A DNA stretch of 55,510 nt from Methyloceanibacter sp. GTDB taxonomy: Bacteria; Pseudomonadota; Alphaproteobacteria; Rhizobiales; Methyloligellaceae. Numbering within the stretch: the stretch's first letter is position 1; every line of letters starts with the position of its first letter. The position numbers and the translations under genes were made by a program. Below are positions 1 through 7,311 of the stretch, one piece after another. The notes under the pieces are model-generated. The model was not told where the DNA came from, did no database searches, and was given only the letters and a program-made list of their open reading frames with translations. The stretch spans positions 1-55,510 of the forward strand of contig JARFRF010000010.1 of the NCBI GenBank assembly GCA_029287395.1, in the 5' to 3' direction.

Positions 1-314
1 ATCATACGATTGTACAGGTCGAACATGATCCACAAGCTCCCGCCTACCATGATGAAAATCAAGACGAGTGCAAATGCCAGCGCCACGAGGTTTTCGCGCG
101 GCGTCGTCTTGAAATCGATATGGAGGAAGAAGGTCAGGTGGACGAAGATCTGCATGATTGCGAAGACCGCAATGATGACCAACGTAGTCTGCCGCGGCAG
201 CACACCAGTCGCTACGAGCGCAAACGGGATGGCTGTCAGAACGACCGCAAGTGCAAGCCCGATCAGATAGGGCTTGAGCGTTCGCTCGATTTGGAGCCCC
301 GACTTGATCTCCAT
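1..314 (-). CDS. cyoD: Cytochrome bo3 ubiquinol oxidase subunit IV (partial, 3' end outside window)
   Basis: Fourth subunit of the proton-pumping bo3-type quinol oxidase in the inner membrane; in this family it helps assemble the Cu/heme site of subunit I. Reading leftwards from an ATG at 314, 104 codons are visible before the window edge. They encode three hydrophobic segments (about residues 15-35, 44-64 and 78-98) with the family-type stretch HLTFFLHIDF between the second and third. The start codon shares one base with the cyoC stop (TGATG), as expected for translational coupling in cyoABCD. The full family length is about 105-130 residues, so only a short C-terminal part is missing. Identification rests on sequence character and operon position. 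Confidence 0.9.
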   Translation of the reverse strand, partial: MEIKSGLQIERTLKPYLIGLALAVVLTAIPFALVATGVLPRQTTLVIIAVFAIMQIFVHLTFFLHIDFKTTPRENLVALAFALVLIFIMVGGSLWIMFDLYNRM

Positions 315-913
315 CACAGCACTCCCGGCAGATAGACGACTGAGAAGATTACGACCCAGATGATGTCGAGGAAGTGCCAAAACAAACCAAGCCGCATCAG
401 CCGCGATGCGACAGGCGCGGAAATGCCCTTCGTCAAAACCTGACCAATCATCACCAGGATCCAGACCAGGCCGACGGTCACATGCAGTCCATGCGTACCA
501 ACCAGCGTGAAGAAGGCTGACAAAAACCCGCTGCGGTCAGGTCCCGCGCCCTCCGCGATCATTCCCGCGAACTCGTCAATCTCCAGATAGATAAAGCCGG
601 CGCCGAGCAAGAGCGTTATGGCGAGCCAGAGGACGACCTTGCCACGTTCTCCGGCCGACAGTGCAACGGCGGCGACGCCAAACGTCGCGCTGCTCAAGAG
701 CAGCAATGCGGTCTCGGCGGCGGCCCGGTCCAATTCGAAAACATCTTTGGGTGTCGGTCCGCCGGCCGGATTGCCGTCCATGACGAGATTGGTCGCGAAG
801 AGTAGCGTGAATATTACGGCATCGCTCATCAAGTAGAGCCAGAAGCCGAAATCCTTTCCTTCGTAACGCTCGGCATCACGATGGCCAATCGTCATTTGGG
901 CGACGCCGCTCAT
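314..913 (-). CDS. cyoC: Cytochrome bo3 ubiquinol oxidase subunit III
   Basis: Subunit III of the quinol oxidase, a heme-copper oxidase subunit-III family membrane protein that flanks subunit I. The 199-residue product has five hydrophobic segments and typical subunit III features: FGFWLYLMSDAVIF near the N-terminus, GTHGLHVTVGLVW in the middle and FWHFLDIIWVVIFSVVYL at the C-terminus. Length is close to E. coli CyoC (204). The ATG at 913 overlaps the cyoB stop by 4 bp (ATGA), and its own stop overlaps the cyoD start, so the gene sits inside a tightly coupled operon. Cytochrome c oxidase subunit III is the only alternative, excluded by the cyo gene order and by CyoA lacking CuA ligands. Confidence 0.95.
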   Translation of the reverse strand: MSGVAQMTIGHRDAERYEGKDFGFWLYLMSDAVIFTLLFATNLVMDGNPAGGPTPKDVFELDRAAAETALLLLSSATFGVAAVALSAGERGKVVLWLAITLLLGAGFIYLEIDEFAGMIAEGAGPDRSGFLSAFFTLVGTHGLHVTVGLVWILVMIGQVLTKGISAPVASRLMRLGLFWHFLDIIWVVIFSVVYLPGVL

Positions 914-2949
914 GTCGCAGGTTCCGCTGCCGATTCGCCCGCGAATCCCGGTTCGTCCGCCATTTCGTTTTTTGGCGCTTTGGCGAGTCGAGCGAAGCGC
1001 TCGTCTTCAATGGCCTTCACCTCGCTCGCAAGAATGATGAACTCGTCGTCATCGTCGCTCGCCCGGTAGATGATTGTCCCCGCGATAACCGCCAGCGCCA
1101 AAAACGCCAGCCACCACATCCACCAAATAGCGGCGAAGCCGAACACGCCGCCTGCAACGCCGATCACGAGACCGGCATAGGTGTTCTTCGGCATCACAAT
1201 GTCTTCGTACTTTTCCGGCCGCTGATAGGCGACACCGCGCTGCTTCATATCCCACCAAGCATCGCGGCTCTCCACTTTCGGCAGCACTGCGAAATTGTAG
1301 GGTGCTGCAGGCGACGCCGTCGCCCATTCGAGAGATCGGCCGTTCCACGCATCGCCTGAAAGGTCCAGTGCTTCGTTACGCTCGCGAATGCTAACGATGA
1401 GCTGCACCGCCAAGCAGATCATGCCGAGCAGAATGATGAAGGCGCCAACCCAAGCCACCACGAGATGGGGCTGCCAAGCCGCGATGTCGTAATGCTCCAT
1501 GCGGCGCGGCATACCGAGCATGCCGAGCACGTAGAGCGGCATAAACGCGATGTAGAAGCCAACGATCCAACACCAGAAGGCTCGGGTTCCCCATTTTTCA
1601 TTCAGCTTGAAGCCGAACGCCTTTGGGAACCAGTACATGTAGCCCGCGAGATAGCCGAATAGCACACCGGGGATGATCATGTTGTGGAAGTGCGCGACCA
1701 GGAAGGTCGTGTTGTGCATCATGTAGTCGATCGGCGGCAAAGCCAAAAGAACGCCAGACAGACAGCCGATGACGAAGGTCACGAGAAAACCGATCGTGAA
1801 CAGCATTGGCGGCTTAAAGATGATGCGGCCGCGATACATGGTCAGCAACCAGTCGAAGACCTTCACACCCGTCGGCACCGAGATAATTGTCGTCATCGTC
1901 CCGAAGAAAGAATTGACCTTCGCACTCGAGCCCATTGTGAAGAAGTGGTGCAGCCACACGGTGAAAGAGAGCAAGCCAATGGCGATGGTCGCGCAGACAA
2001 GCGAGATATAGCCAAATAGACGCTTCTGGCTAAAAGTCGCGACAACTTCTGAGAAAACGCCAAAGGCCGGCAGAATGAGGATGTAGACCTCTGGATGACC
2101 CCACAACCAAAACAGGTTGATGTAGTTCATCATGTTCCCGCCCATGTCGTTCGTGAAAAAATGAAAGCCGAAGTTCCGGTCCAGAATCAGCATGGCGCAC
2201 GCGACGGTGAGCGCGGGAAAAGCGAAGATAATCAGAACCGACGTAATGAAGATTGTCCATGTAAAGAGCGGGAGACGGAACATCGTCATGCCAGGCGCTC
2301 GGCATTTGAAGATGGTCACCAAGAAGTTGATGCCGGTCATGGTGGTGGCAAAACCGGATATGAAGACCATCCAAAGCCAATAGTCGACACCCACGCCGGG
2401 CGTGTATTCGACGCCGGAGTACGGCGGATAGGCCGTCCAGCCCGCCGTAGAGAATTTGCCGACGACCAACGAGGTCAGCATGAGCCCCGCCCCGGCCGTG
2501 GTTAGCCACAGGCTAACGGAGTTCATGAATGGAAAGGCCACATCCCGCGAGCCGATCTGCTGGGGTACGATGAGATTCGCAAGTCCCGATAGAAAAGGCA
2601 TGGCCATGAAGAAGATCATAATCGTGCCGTGGGACGAGAAGATCTGATCGAAATGGTCGGGCGGCAGATAGCCCTCGTTGTTGTAGGCGATGGCCTGCTG
2701 GCTCCGCATCATGGCGGCATCGACGAAGCCGCGCACCAGCATCACAAGCGCAAGCATGATGTACATGATGCCGATCTTCTTGTGATCGAGGCTTGAGACC
2801 CATCGGGTCATAACCATGCGCCAGGCGCCGAAATAGGTGATGGCGCCGGCGACGGCGAGCCCGCCGAGTACTGTCACCGCCGCGCCCGATGCAGCGACAG
2901 CGCTGTAGAACGGCAAGGAATCGATCGTCAGTCGTCCGAAGATATCCAC
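910..2949 (-). CDS. cyoB: Cytochrome bo3 ubiquinol oxidase subunit I
   Basis: Catalytic subunit carrying heme b, heme o3 and CuB; it oxidises ubiquinol, reduces O2 to water and pumps protons. The product is 679 residues (E. coli 663). The low-spin heme ligand region FSSHGTIMIFFMAMP has its His near residue 107, WGHPEVYILILP has the CuB/crosslink His at about 285, and VAHFHNMIIPGVLFG carries the later heme ligands; all sit one residue from the E. coli numbering. I chose the GTG at 2949, which begins VDIFGRLTIDSLPF and lies 5 bp after the cyoA stop. The longer frame to 3030 would overlap cyoA by about 75 bp and adds non-homologous sequence. No cyoE (heme O synthase) is in view. Confidence 0.95.
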   Translation of the reverse strand: MDIFGRLTIDSLPFYSAVAASGAAVTVLGGLAVAGAITYFGAWRMVMTRWVSSLDHKKIGIMYIMLALVMLVRGFVDAAMMRSQQAIAYNNEGYLPPDHFDQIFSSHGTIMIFFMAMPFLSGLANLIVPQQIGSRDVAFPFMNSVSLWLTTAGAGLMLTSLVVGKFSTAGWTAYPPYSGVEYTPGVGVDYWLWMVFISGFATTMTGINFLVTIFKCRAPGMTMFRLPLFTWTIFITSVLIIFAFPALTVACAMLILDRNFGFHFFTNDMGGNMMNYINLFWLWGHPEVYILILPAFGVFSEVVATFSQKRLFGYISLVCATIAIGLLSFTVWLHHFFTMGSSAKVNSFFGTMTTIISVPTGVKVFDWLLTMYRGRIIFKPPMLFTIGFLVTFVIGCLSGVLLALPPIDYMMHNTTFLVAHFHNMIIPGVLFGYLAGYMYWFPKAFGFKLNEKWGTRAFWCWIVGFYIAFMPLYVLGMLGMPRRMEHYDIAAWQPHLVVAWVGAFIILLGMICLAVQLIVSIRERNEALDLSGDAWNGRSLEWATASPAAPYNFAVLPKVESRDAWWDMKQRGVAYQRPEKYEDIVMPKNTYAGLVIGVAGGVFGFAAIWWMWWLAFLALAVIAGTIIYRASDDDDEFIILASEVKAIEDERFARLAKAPKNEMADEPGFAGESAAEPAT

Positions 2950-2954
2950 GTGAC

Positions 2955-3875
2955 CTATTCCGTCAGTTGAGCTTTTGACGATCGCGGCATGCGATCTGCA
3001 TCGCCGTGAGAATACTTTCCGATAATGCACTCGAAGAGATTGGGCTCGACGCCTGAGTAGTACGTTACTGGGACTTTTTCGCTCGGCTTGGCGAGCACCT
3101 CATACGTTGCTGCGTCCAGCGCGTTACTTGAGTCCTTGGCCTTCTGCACCCAGGAATCGAAAGCTTCTTGAGGCATTGCAAGAGTCTGGAACTGCTGATC
3201 TGCAAACCCGCGTCCGCTGTACTGGACATTTCGACCCCAGAATGTGCCCTCCTCGTCGGCAAGCAGGTTAAGCCGCGTCTGCATGCCGGCCATCGCGTAG
3301 ATCTGCCCCCCGAGCGCGGGGATCACGAGCGAGTTCATGACCGTGTCGGACGTGATGTCGATGCTTACCGGCCTCCCGACGGGCACGGCGAGCTCATTGA
3401 CGACGGCAATGTTTTGCTCCGGGTAGACGAACAGCCATTTCCAGTCCTGCGCGATTGCCTGGACCTGAAGCGGTTTCACACTCGGATCGATCTCCGTATA
3501 CGGATCGAGCTTGTAGGTGTACTCCCACAAATGAAACGCAAGCCAAACGACGATCGCGGCAGGGACGCTCCAAACCACAATCTCCGCAGGCCAATAGAAA
3601 TCAAAATTTGGGGCGTAGCGCGCTTTTCGGTTCGTCCCGCGATACCGGACGGTGAACCATGCCGCCATGATGAAGACCGGTATGATCACGATCATCATAA
3701 TCGCGGTCGCCCGGAAGAGTAGGTCACGCTCGGTTAGCGCGATCGGCCCCTTAGGATCCAGGACAGGCCCCTCCGCAACGCTACAACCGGAACACAGCAG
3801 AGACAGGCTTGCAACGGCGATTGCGACCGATGCACTAGATTTCCATGGACGTGAGCGCGCGTATTCGACGATCAT
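2955..3875 (-). CDS. cyoA: Cytochrome bo3 ubiquinol oxidase subunit II (lipoprotein)
   Basis: Subunit II of the quinol oxidase. The 306-residue protein begins with a lipoprotein signal ending LLCSG-C (Cys31), followed by two membrane segments (about 55-77 and 95-117) and a periplasmic cupredoxin domain. The cupredoxin domain has no Cys/His cluster for a CuA centre, which marks a quinol oxidase rather than a cytochrome c oxidase. The C-terminal region has the family stretch around GRGFADQQFQTLAMP. First gene of cyoABCD, with a 143-bp leader between it and rsmE. That leader holds a perfect dyad (3975-3994) that is a candidate operator. Expression of this operon is often tied to oxygen or energy state in proteobacteria, but nothing here identifies the regulator. 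Confidence 0.95.
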   Translation of the reverse strand: MIVEYARSRPWKSSASVAIAVASLSLLCSGCSVAEGPVLDPKGPIALTERDLLFRATAIMMIVIIPVFIMAAWFTVRYRGTNRKARYAPNFDFYWPAEIVVWSVPAAIVVWLAFHLWEYTYKLDPYTEIDPSVKPLQVQAIAQDWKWLFVYPEQNIAVVNELAVPVGRPVSIDITSDTVMNSLVIPALGGQIYAMAGMQTRLNLLADEEGTFWGRNVQYSGRGFADQQFQTLAMPQEAFDSWVQKAKDSSNALDAATYEVLAKPSEKVPVTYYSGVEPNLFECIIGKYSHGDADRMPRSSKAQLTE

Positions 3876-3974
3876 GTCTTCGCTGCTTCGATCCCAGGAT
3901 GATGTGTGTCGTGGTCAGTAACCGTAACGGCTTATGGCCACCTTTGCGAGGATAGACCAAGCTTCTCGCATAAC

Positions 3975-3994
3975 CTGTGACAATCGAGTCACAG
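3975..3994. promoter_or_regulatory. Perfect dyad CTGTGAC-N6-GTCACAG upstream of cyoA (candidate operator)
   Basis: Seven-base arms (3975-3981 and 3988-3994) are exact reverse complements around a 6-base spacer. The site is about 100 bp upstream of the cyoA start and 24 bp past the rsmE stop. It resembles a CRP/FNR-family half-site (TGTGA/TCACA) but with 8 rather than 6 bases between these half-sites, so it is not a canonical CRP box. No U-run follows on the minus strand, which argues against an rsmE terminator. A related dyad lies at 51067-51083. Binding protein unknown. Confidence 0.5.
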
Positions 3995-4018
3995 GGCCGA
4001 AGAGTTTTGCCGAAGTGT

Positions 4019-4750
4019 CTAACGCCAGTCACCCCAGACGGCATTAACGAGCGCAAGGCACGCGACAGCAGCCGTGTCCGCACGCATCACACGGGGGCCC
4101 AGCGAGATTGGCAGCACAAATTCTTGCCGCAGCAATAGATCGCGTTCCTCGGGGTCGAAGCCGCCTTCGGGCCCGATCAAGACGGCATGCGGACGAGCCG
4201 CCTCCGATGCCAATGCCTCGAGGGGCGACGCGACCGCCGCAGTCTCGTCGGCCACAACAAGAAGCCGGGTGGCGTCCCATGTCGACAGAATGTCTTCGAG
4301 CTTCTGCGGGGCATCCACTCGAGGCACCCGCAAGATGCCGCATTGCTCAGCAGCCTCTACCGCGTTCACTTCAAGGCGTTCGACCTTGACCCGTTCAGCG
4401 ACGGTTCGGCGCGTGATGACGGGCCGCAAGACGCTCGCGCCCATCTCCGTTGCCTTCTGCGCCACATAGTCGACACGCGCGCGCTTGATGGGCGCGAAAA
4501 GATAATGCAGATCGGGCCCATCTTCTTGAGGCCGGGTCTGGTGCTCTGCCTCCAGGTTCATGGCCTTCTTGCCAGCCTTACAAATGCGGGCGCACCACTC
4601 ACCGTCGCGGCCGTTAAAGAGCAAGACGTACGAGTCAGGCTTTAATCGAAGCACATTCGCGAGGTAGTGCGTTTGATCTCGATCGAGCACAACCTCCGTA
4701 CCCGAACCGAGCGGGGACTTGACGAACAGCCGTGGCAGTTTAGAGGGCAT
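4019..4750 (-). CDS. rsmE: 16S rRNA (uracil(1498)-N3)-methyltransferase
   Basis: SPOUT-fold methyltransferase that makes m3U1498 in 16S rRNA using S-adenosylmethionine. The 243-residue product has an N-terminal PUA-like part (about 1-75) and the C-terminal SPOUT knot motifs LIGPEGGFDPEE and LGPRVMRADTAAVACLALV, characteristic of RsmE. I start at the ATG at 4750 (MPSKLPRLFV). The open frame runs further upstream, but that part would overlap the divergent ubiA gene at 4789 and does not look like the family. The starts of rsmE and ubiA are only 38 bp apart, so their promoters must overlap. cyoA follows downstream on the same strand after 143 bp, probably as a separate unit. Confidence 0.93.
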   Translation of the reverse strand: MPSKLPRLFVKSPLGSGTEVVLDRDQTHYLANVLRLKPDSYVLLFNGRDGEWCARICKAGKKAMNLEAEHQTRPQEDGPDLHYLFAPIKRARVDYVAQKATEMGASVLRPVITRRTVAERVKVERLEVNAVEAAEQCGILRVPRVDAPQKLEDILSTWDATRLLVVADETAAVASPLEALASEAARPHAVLIGPEGGFDPEERDLLLRQEFVLPISLGPRVMRADTAAVACLALVNAVWGDWR

Positions 4751-4788
4751 AGTCAGCAAGCCGCAGTACAAGCGAAACGGCAGGACAC

Positions 4789-5757
4789 ATGACACGTCCG
4801 GACAATGAAGGCAAAGCTGGTGATTCGGCATCGGCACCCGTTGCCGATGCGCGCGCACAGAACTGGGTGGACCGCTATGCGCCGGCATGGGCGCTGCCCT
4901 ATCTACGGCTTGCCCGCGTAGATCGTCCCGTCGGCTTCTACCTGTTGGCGCTGCCCTGCTTCTGGTCTGTGGGCTTGGCAGGCATTCACACGAGCGCAGT
5001 CTATCCCGATCTCCGGCTGCTGGTGCTGTTTGCGATCGGCGCCATTGCCATGCGCGGCGCCGGATGCACGTACAACGATATCGTCGATCGCGATATCGAC
5101 GCTAAAGTGGCGCGCACGCGCTCGCGGCCCATCCCGAGTGGGCAGGTCTCGTTGAGCAGTGCCATCGTTTTCTTGGTTGCTCAGTGCCTCGTTGGCCTCG
5201 CCGTGCTTCTCAGCCTCAATGGCTTTTCGATTTGGTTGGGCTTTGCTGTCGTTCCGATTGTGGCTCTCTACCCGTTCATGAAGCGTGTTAGCCATTGGCC
5301 GCAAGCCGTCCTGGGCCTCGCCTTCAACTGGGGTGCGCTCATGGGCTGGGCTGCCGTTGCGGGAGGTCTTGATTGGGCGCCTGTCGCCCTCTACGTGGGC
5401 TCCGTCGCCTGGACCATCGGATACGACACCATTTACGCCCATCAGGACCGCGAGGACGATGCCCTGATCGGGATGAAATCCACTGCGCTGAGATTCGGCG
5501 CCAACACGAAGTCTTGGCTAACAGTTTTTTACACGGTGACAGGGTCGGCCATGGGACTTGCGGGAGTGCTTGCAGGGGCGGGTCCCGTTTTCTTCGCCGG
5601 CCTCGCTCTCGCGTGCGGCCAGCTCATTTGGCAAATCGCGACACTCGACATCGACGATGCCAGCAACTGCCTCGCCCGATTTAGATCCAATCGAGACTTT
5701 GGTTTGATTGTTTTTTTCGCGATTCTGTTGGATATGACGCTTGCATCTTCCCTCTGA
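4789..5757 (+). CDS. ubiA: 4-hydroxybenzoate polyprenyltransferase
   Basis: Integral membrane prenyltransferase that attaches the polyprenyl tail to 4-hydroxybenzoate, an early step of ubiquinone synthesis. The 322-residue product has the two Asp-rich Mg/diphosphate motifs of the UbiA superfamily: NDIVDRDIDAKVARTRSRP (about residues 96-114) and YDTIYAHQDREDDALIG (about 208-224), separated by hydrophobic helices. It is about 30 residues longer than E. coli UbiA, owing to a polar N-terminal extension. It diverges from rsmE. A GC-rich hairpin without a U-run (5838-5867) lies about 80 bp downstream. Its product pathway supplies the quinone used by the neighbouring Cyo oxidase and by glycolate oxidase further along. 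Confidence 0.93.
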   Translation: MTRPDNEGKAGDSASAPVADARAQNWVDRYAPAWALPYLRLARVDRPVGFYLLALPCFWSVGLAGIHTSAVYPDLRLLVLFAIGAIAMRGAGCTYNDIVDRDIDAKVARTRSRPIPSGQVSLSSAIVFLVAQCLVGLAVLLSLNGFSIWLGFAVVPIVALYPFMKRVSHWPQAVLGLAFNWGALMGWAAVAGGLDWAPVALYVGSVAWTIGYDTIYAHQDREDDALIGMKSTALRFGANTKSWLTVFYTVTGSAMGLAGVLAGAGPVFFAGLALACGQLIWQIATLDIDDASNCLARFRSNRDFGLIVFFAILLDMTLASSL

Positions 5758-5837
5758 AGGGACGATGTGTCGGACTCAAGCAAATCAGCCTAGACACGCA
5801 GGGGTGACTTGCGCGCGTTCCGAAGCACAACTCAAGT

Positions 5838-5867
5838 GGGCCCCGGTGCGTATCGCAACCGAGGCCC
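5838..5867. other. GC-rich hairpin downstream of ubiA
   Basis: Arms GGGCC/GGCCC, CGGT/ACCG and GCG/CGC can pair with small internal mismatches around a TAT loop. There is no T-run after it, so it does not fit a standard intrinsic terminator. It may stabilise the ubiA 3' end or assist Rho-dependent termination. The rest of the 261-bp ubiA-cysQ gap shows an AT-rich near-dyad, TTAAT-A-GACGTC-ATTAA, at 5956-5972, 46 bp before cysQ, and nothing else I recognise. Confidence 0.35.
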
Positions 5868-6018
5868 GTGTGACGCCTTGCTGTTAGCTTCCTTATTGGC
5901 TGCCTTGAGGTAGCCTTGATTGCCAGGATGGTGCCACGGAACGTTTCCCGGACGCTTAATAGACGTCATTAACGACCGGTAGCTTCCAGCATGGTTTAGA
6001 GAGTGTTCCCACCGACTG

Positions 6019-6855
6019 ATGACCGCGATAACGCACGATAAGACTTCCGAAGAGGCACATTCCTCATTGCCGAGCCGTGAAGAAGACTTCGAGATCCTCC
6101 GCCGCGCCGTCCGGGAAGCTGGCGCGTTAGCGTCGAGCTACTTCAAGGAGTCCCCAAAAGCCTTCACAAAGTCGGATGGTTCACAGGTTAGCGAGGCTGA
6201 CTTGGCGGTGGATGCGGCCCTAAAACTCGACTTGACGACGCGGCGCAAGGATTACGGTTGGCTATCGGAAGAAAGCCCCGACGATCGCTCACGCCTTAAA
6301 CATTCGCGGGTCTGGATGGTCGATCCTATTGACGGGACAGGCGCGTTCTTGCGGGAAATCCCTGAATGGACGATTTCCGTTGCCCTGGTTGAGAATGGGA
6401 CCCCGGTTATCGGGGTCGTTTACAACCCGGAAAGCGGCGAGTTTTTTCATGCCATCCGCGGGGCCGGCGCCTTTCTCAATGACGCGCCGATCCGCACAAC
6501 TGACAAGGCGACGTTGGAAGGTACGAAGGTAATCGCAAGCGGCGGGCTTTTTCGGAAGAAGATTTGGGAGAACCCTTGGCCCGACGTTACCGCGCGGTGG
6601 GTGAATTCCGTCGCCTATCGCCTCGCGCTTGTAGCTGATGGGACAGGCGACGCCACGATTTCATTGACACCCAAAGCGGAATGGGATCTGGCCGCGGCGG
6701 CGGTGATTGTCGAAGAAGCCGGAGGCGTAATCACCGATCACCTTGGGAATTTGCACAAATACAATAGCGAAAATCCCAAGTTTCCTAGCCTGGTCGCCAG
6801 CGGCAAGGCCTTGCACCCTGCGCTGATCGAGCGCACAAGCCGCGTGGACCTTTAA
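6019..6855 (+). CDS. cysQ: 3'(2'),5'-bisphosphate nucleotidase / inositol monophosphatase family
   Basis: Mg-dependent phosphatase of the IMPase/FBPase superfamily; CysQ members remove the 3'-phosphate of PAP formed during sulfate assimilation. The 278-residue protein has the family metal sites: WLSEES (Glu84), DPIDGT (Asp102 and Asp105) and WDLAAAAVIVEEAGG near the C-terminus. The CysQ assignment over a generic inositol monophosphatase comes partly from the conserved context cysQ - DUF4170 - lipid A genes seen in many Rhizobiales. It starts with ATG at 6019 after a 261-bp gap and is followed by the DUF4170 gene after 52 bp. Substrate specificity is not proven by the sequence. Confidence 0.85.
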   Translation: MTAITHDKTSEEAHSSLPSREEDFEILRRAVREAGALASSYFKESPKAFTKSDGSQVSEADLAVDAALKLDLTTRRKDYGWLSEESPDDRSRLKHSRVWMVDPIDGTGAFLREIPEWTISVALVENGTPVIGVVYNPESGEFFHAIRGAGAFLNDAPIRTTDKATLEGTKVIASGGLFRKKIWENPWPDVTARWVNSVAYRLALVADGTGDATISLTPKAEWDLAAAAVIVEEAGGVITDHLGNLHKYNSENPKFPSLVASGKALHPALIERTSRVDL

Positions 6856-6907
6856 AGCACAATTCGGCACATTGCCTTGGCGAACAAGTCAGCGAGGGGG
6901 ATTTCGC

Positions 6908-7165
6908 ATGTCTGCAAACAGCAATGCGCCGGCAAAAGCAGAGGACGACAAGCAACTGCTTCACCTCGTCTTCGGCGGGCACCTAACCGAATTGGACAGG
7001 GTGCATTTCGACGATCTGAGCAAATTGGACGTCGTCGGCATTTATCCCAACTACGCGACCGCCTATGACGCATGGAAAGACGCCGCGCAGCGCTCAGTGG
7101 ACGACGCTCATATGCGCTACTTCATCGTACACCTTCATCGGCTTCTCGACCCCGATGCAGCTTAG
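6908..7165 (+). CDS. DUF4170 domain protein
   Basis: Small cytosolic protein of 85 residues, unknown function. It matches the DUF4170 type in length and in its core (LVFGGHLTELDRVHFDDL, then a GIYPNYATAYDAWKDAAQ segment), and it sits in the usual alphaproteobacterial position between cysQ and the lipid A/Kdo genes. The ATG at 6908 is preceded by a strong ribosome binding site (GAGGGGG, 7 bp spacing); an upstream in-frame start at 6872 would bypass that site. No signal peptide or membrane segment. The context suggests a link to envelope lipid synthesis or sulfur metabolism, but that is association only. Confidence 0.8.
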   Translation: MSANSNAPAKAEDDKQLLHLVFGGHLTELDRVHFDDLSKLDVVGIYPNYATAYDAWKDAAQRSVDDAHMRYFIVHLHRLLDPDAA

Positions 7166-7311
7166 CTGAATGACGCGCCACCCCGTCTAAGCCCCCGAGA
7201 GGGCTGGTCCTTAACGGGATTTCGCCTTAAAGGTCCCATGGCTCTCGTGCTAGACAAGGGATACAGGAGCTTGGGCACGCCAGCCGTGCCCCGCAAGATT
7301 CGGGATAACCC

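Noticed and set aside
2955-3030. Longer cyoB start at 3030
   Set aside because: Would overlap cyoA by about 75 bp with non-homologous residues; the GTG at 2949 matches family start.
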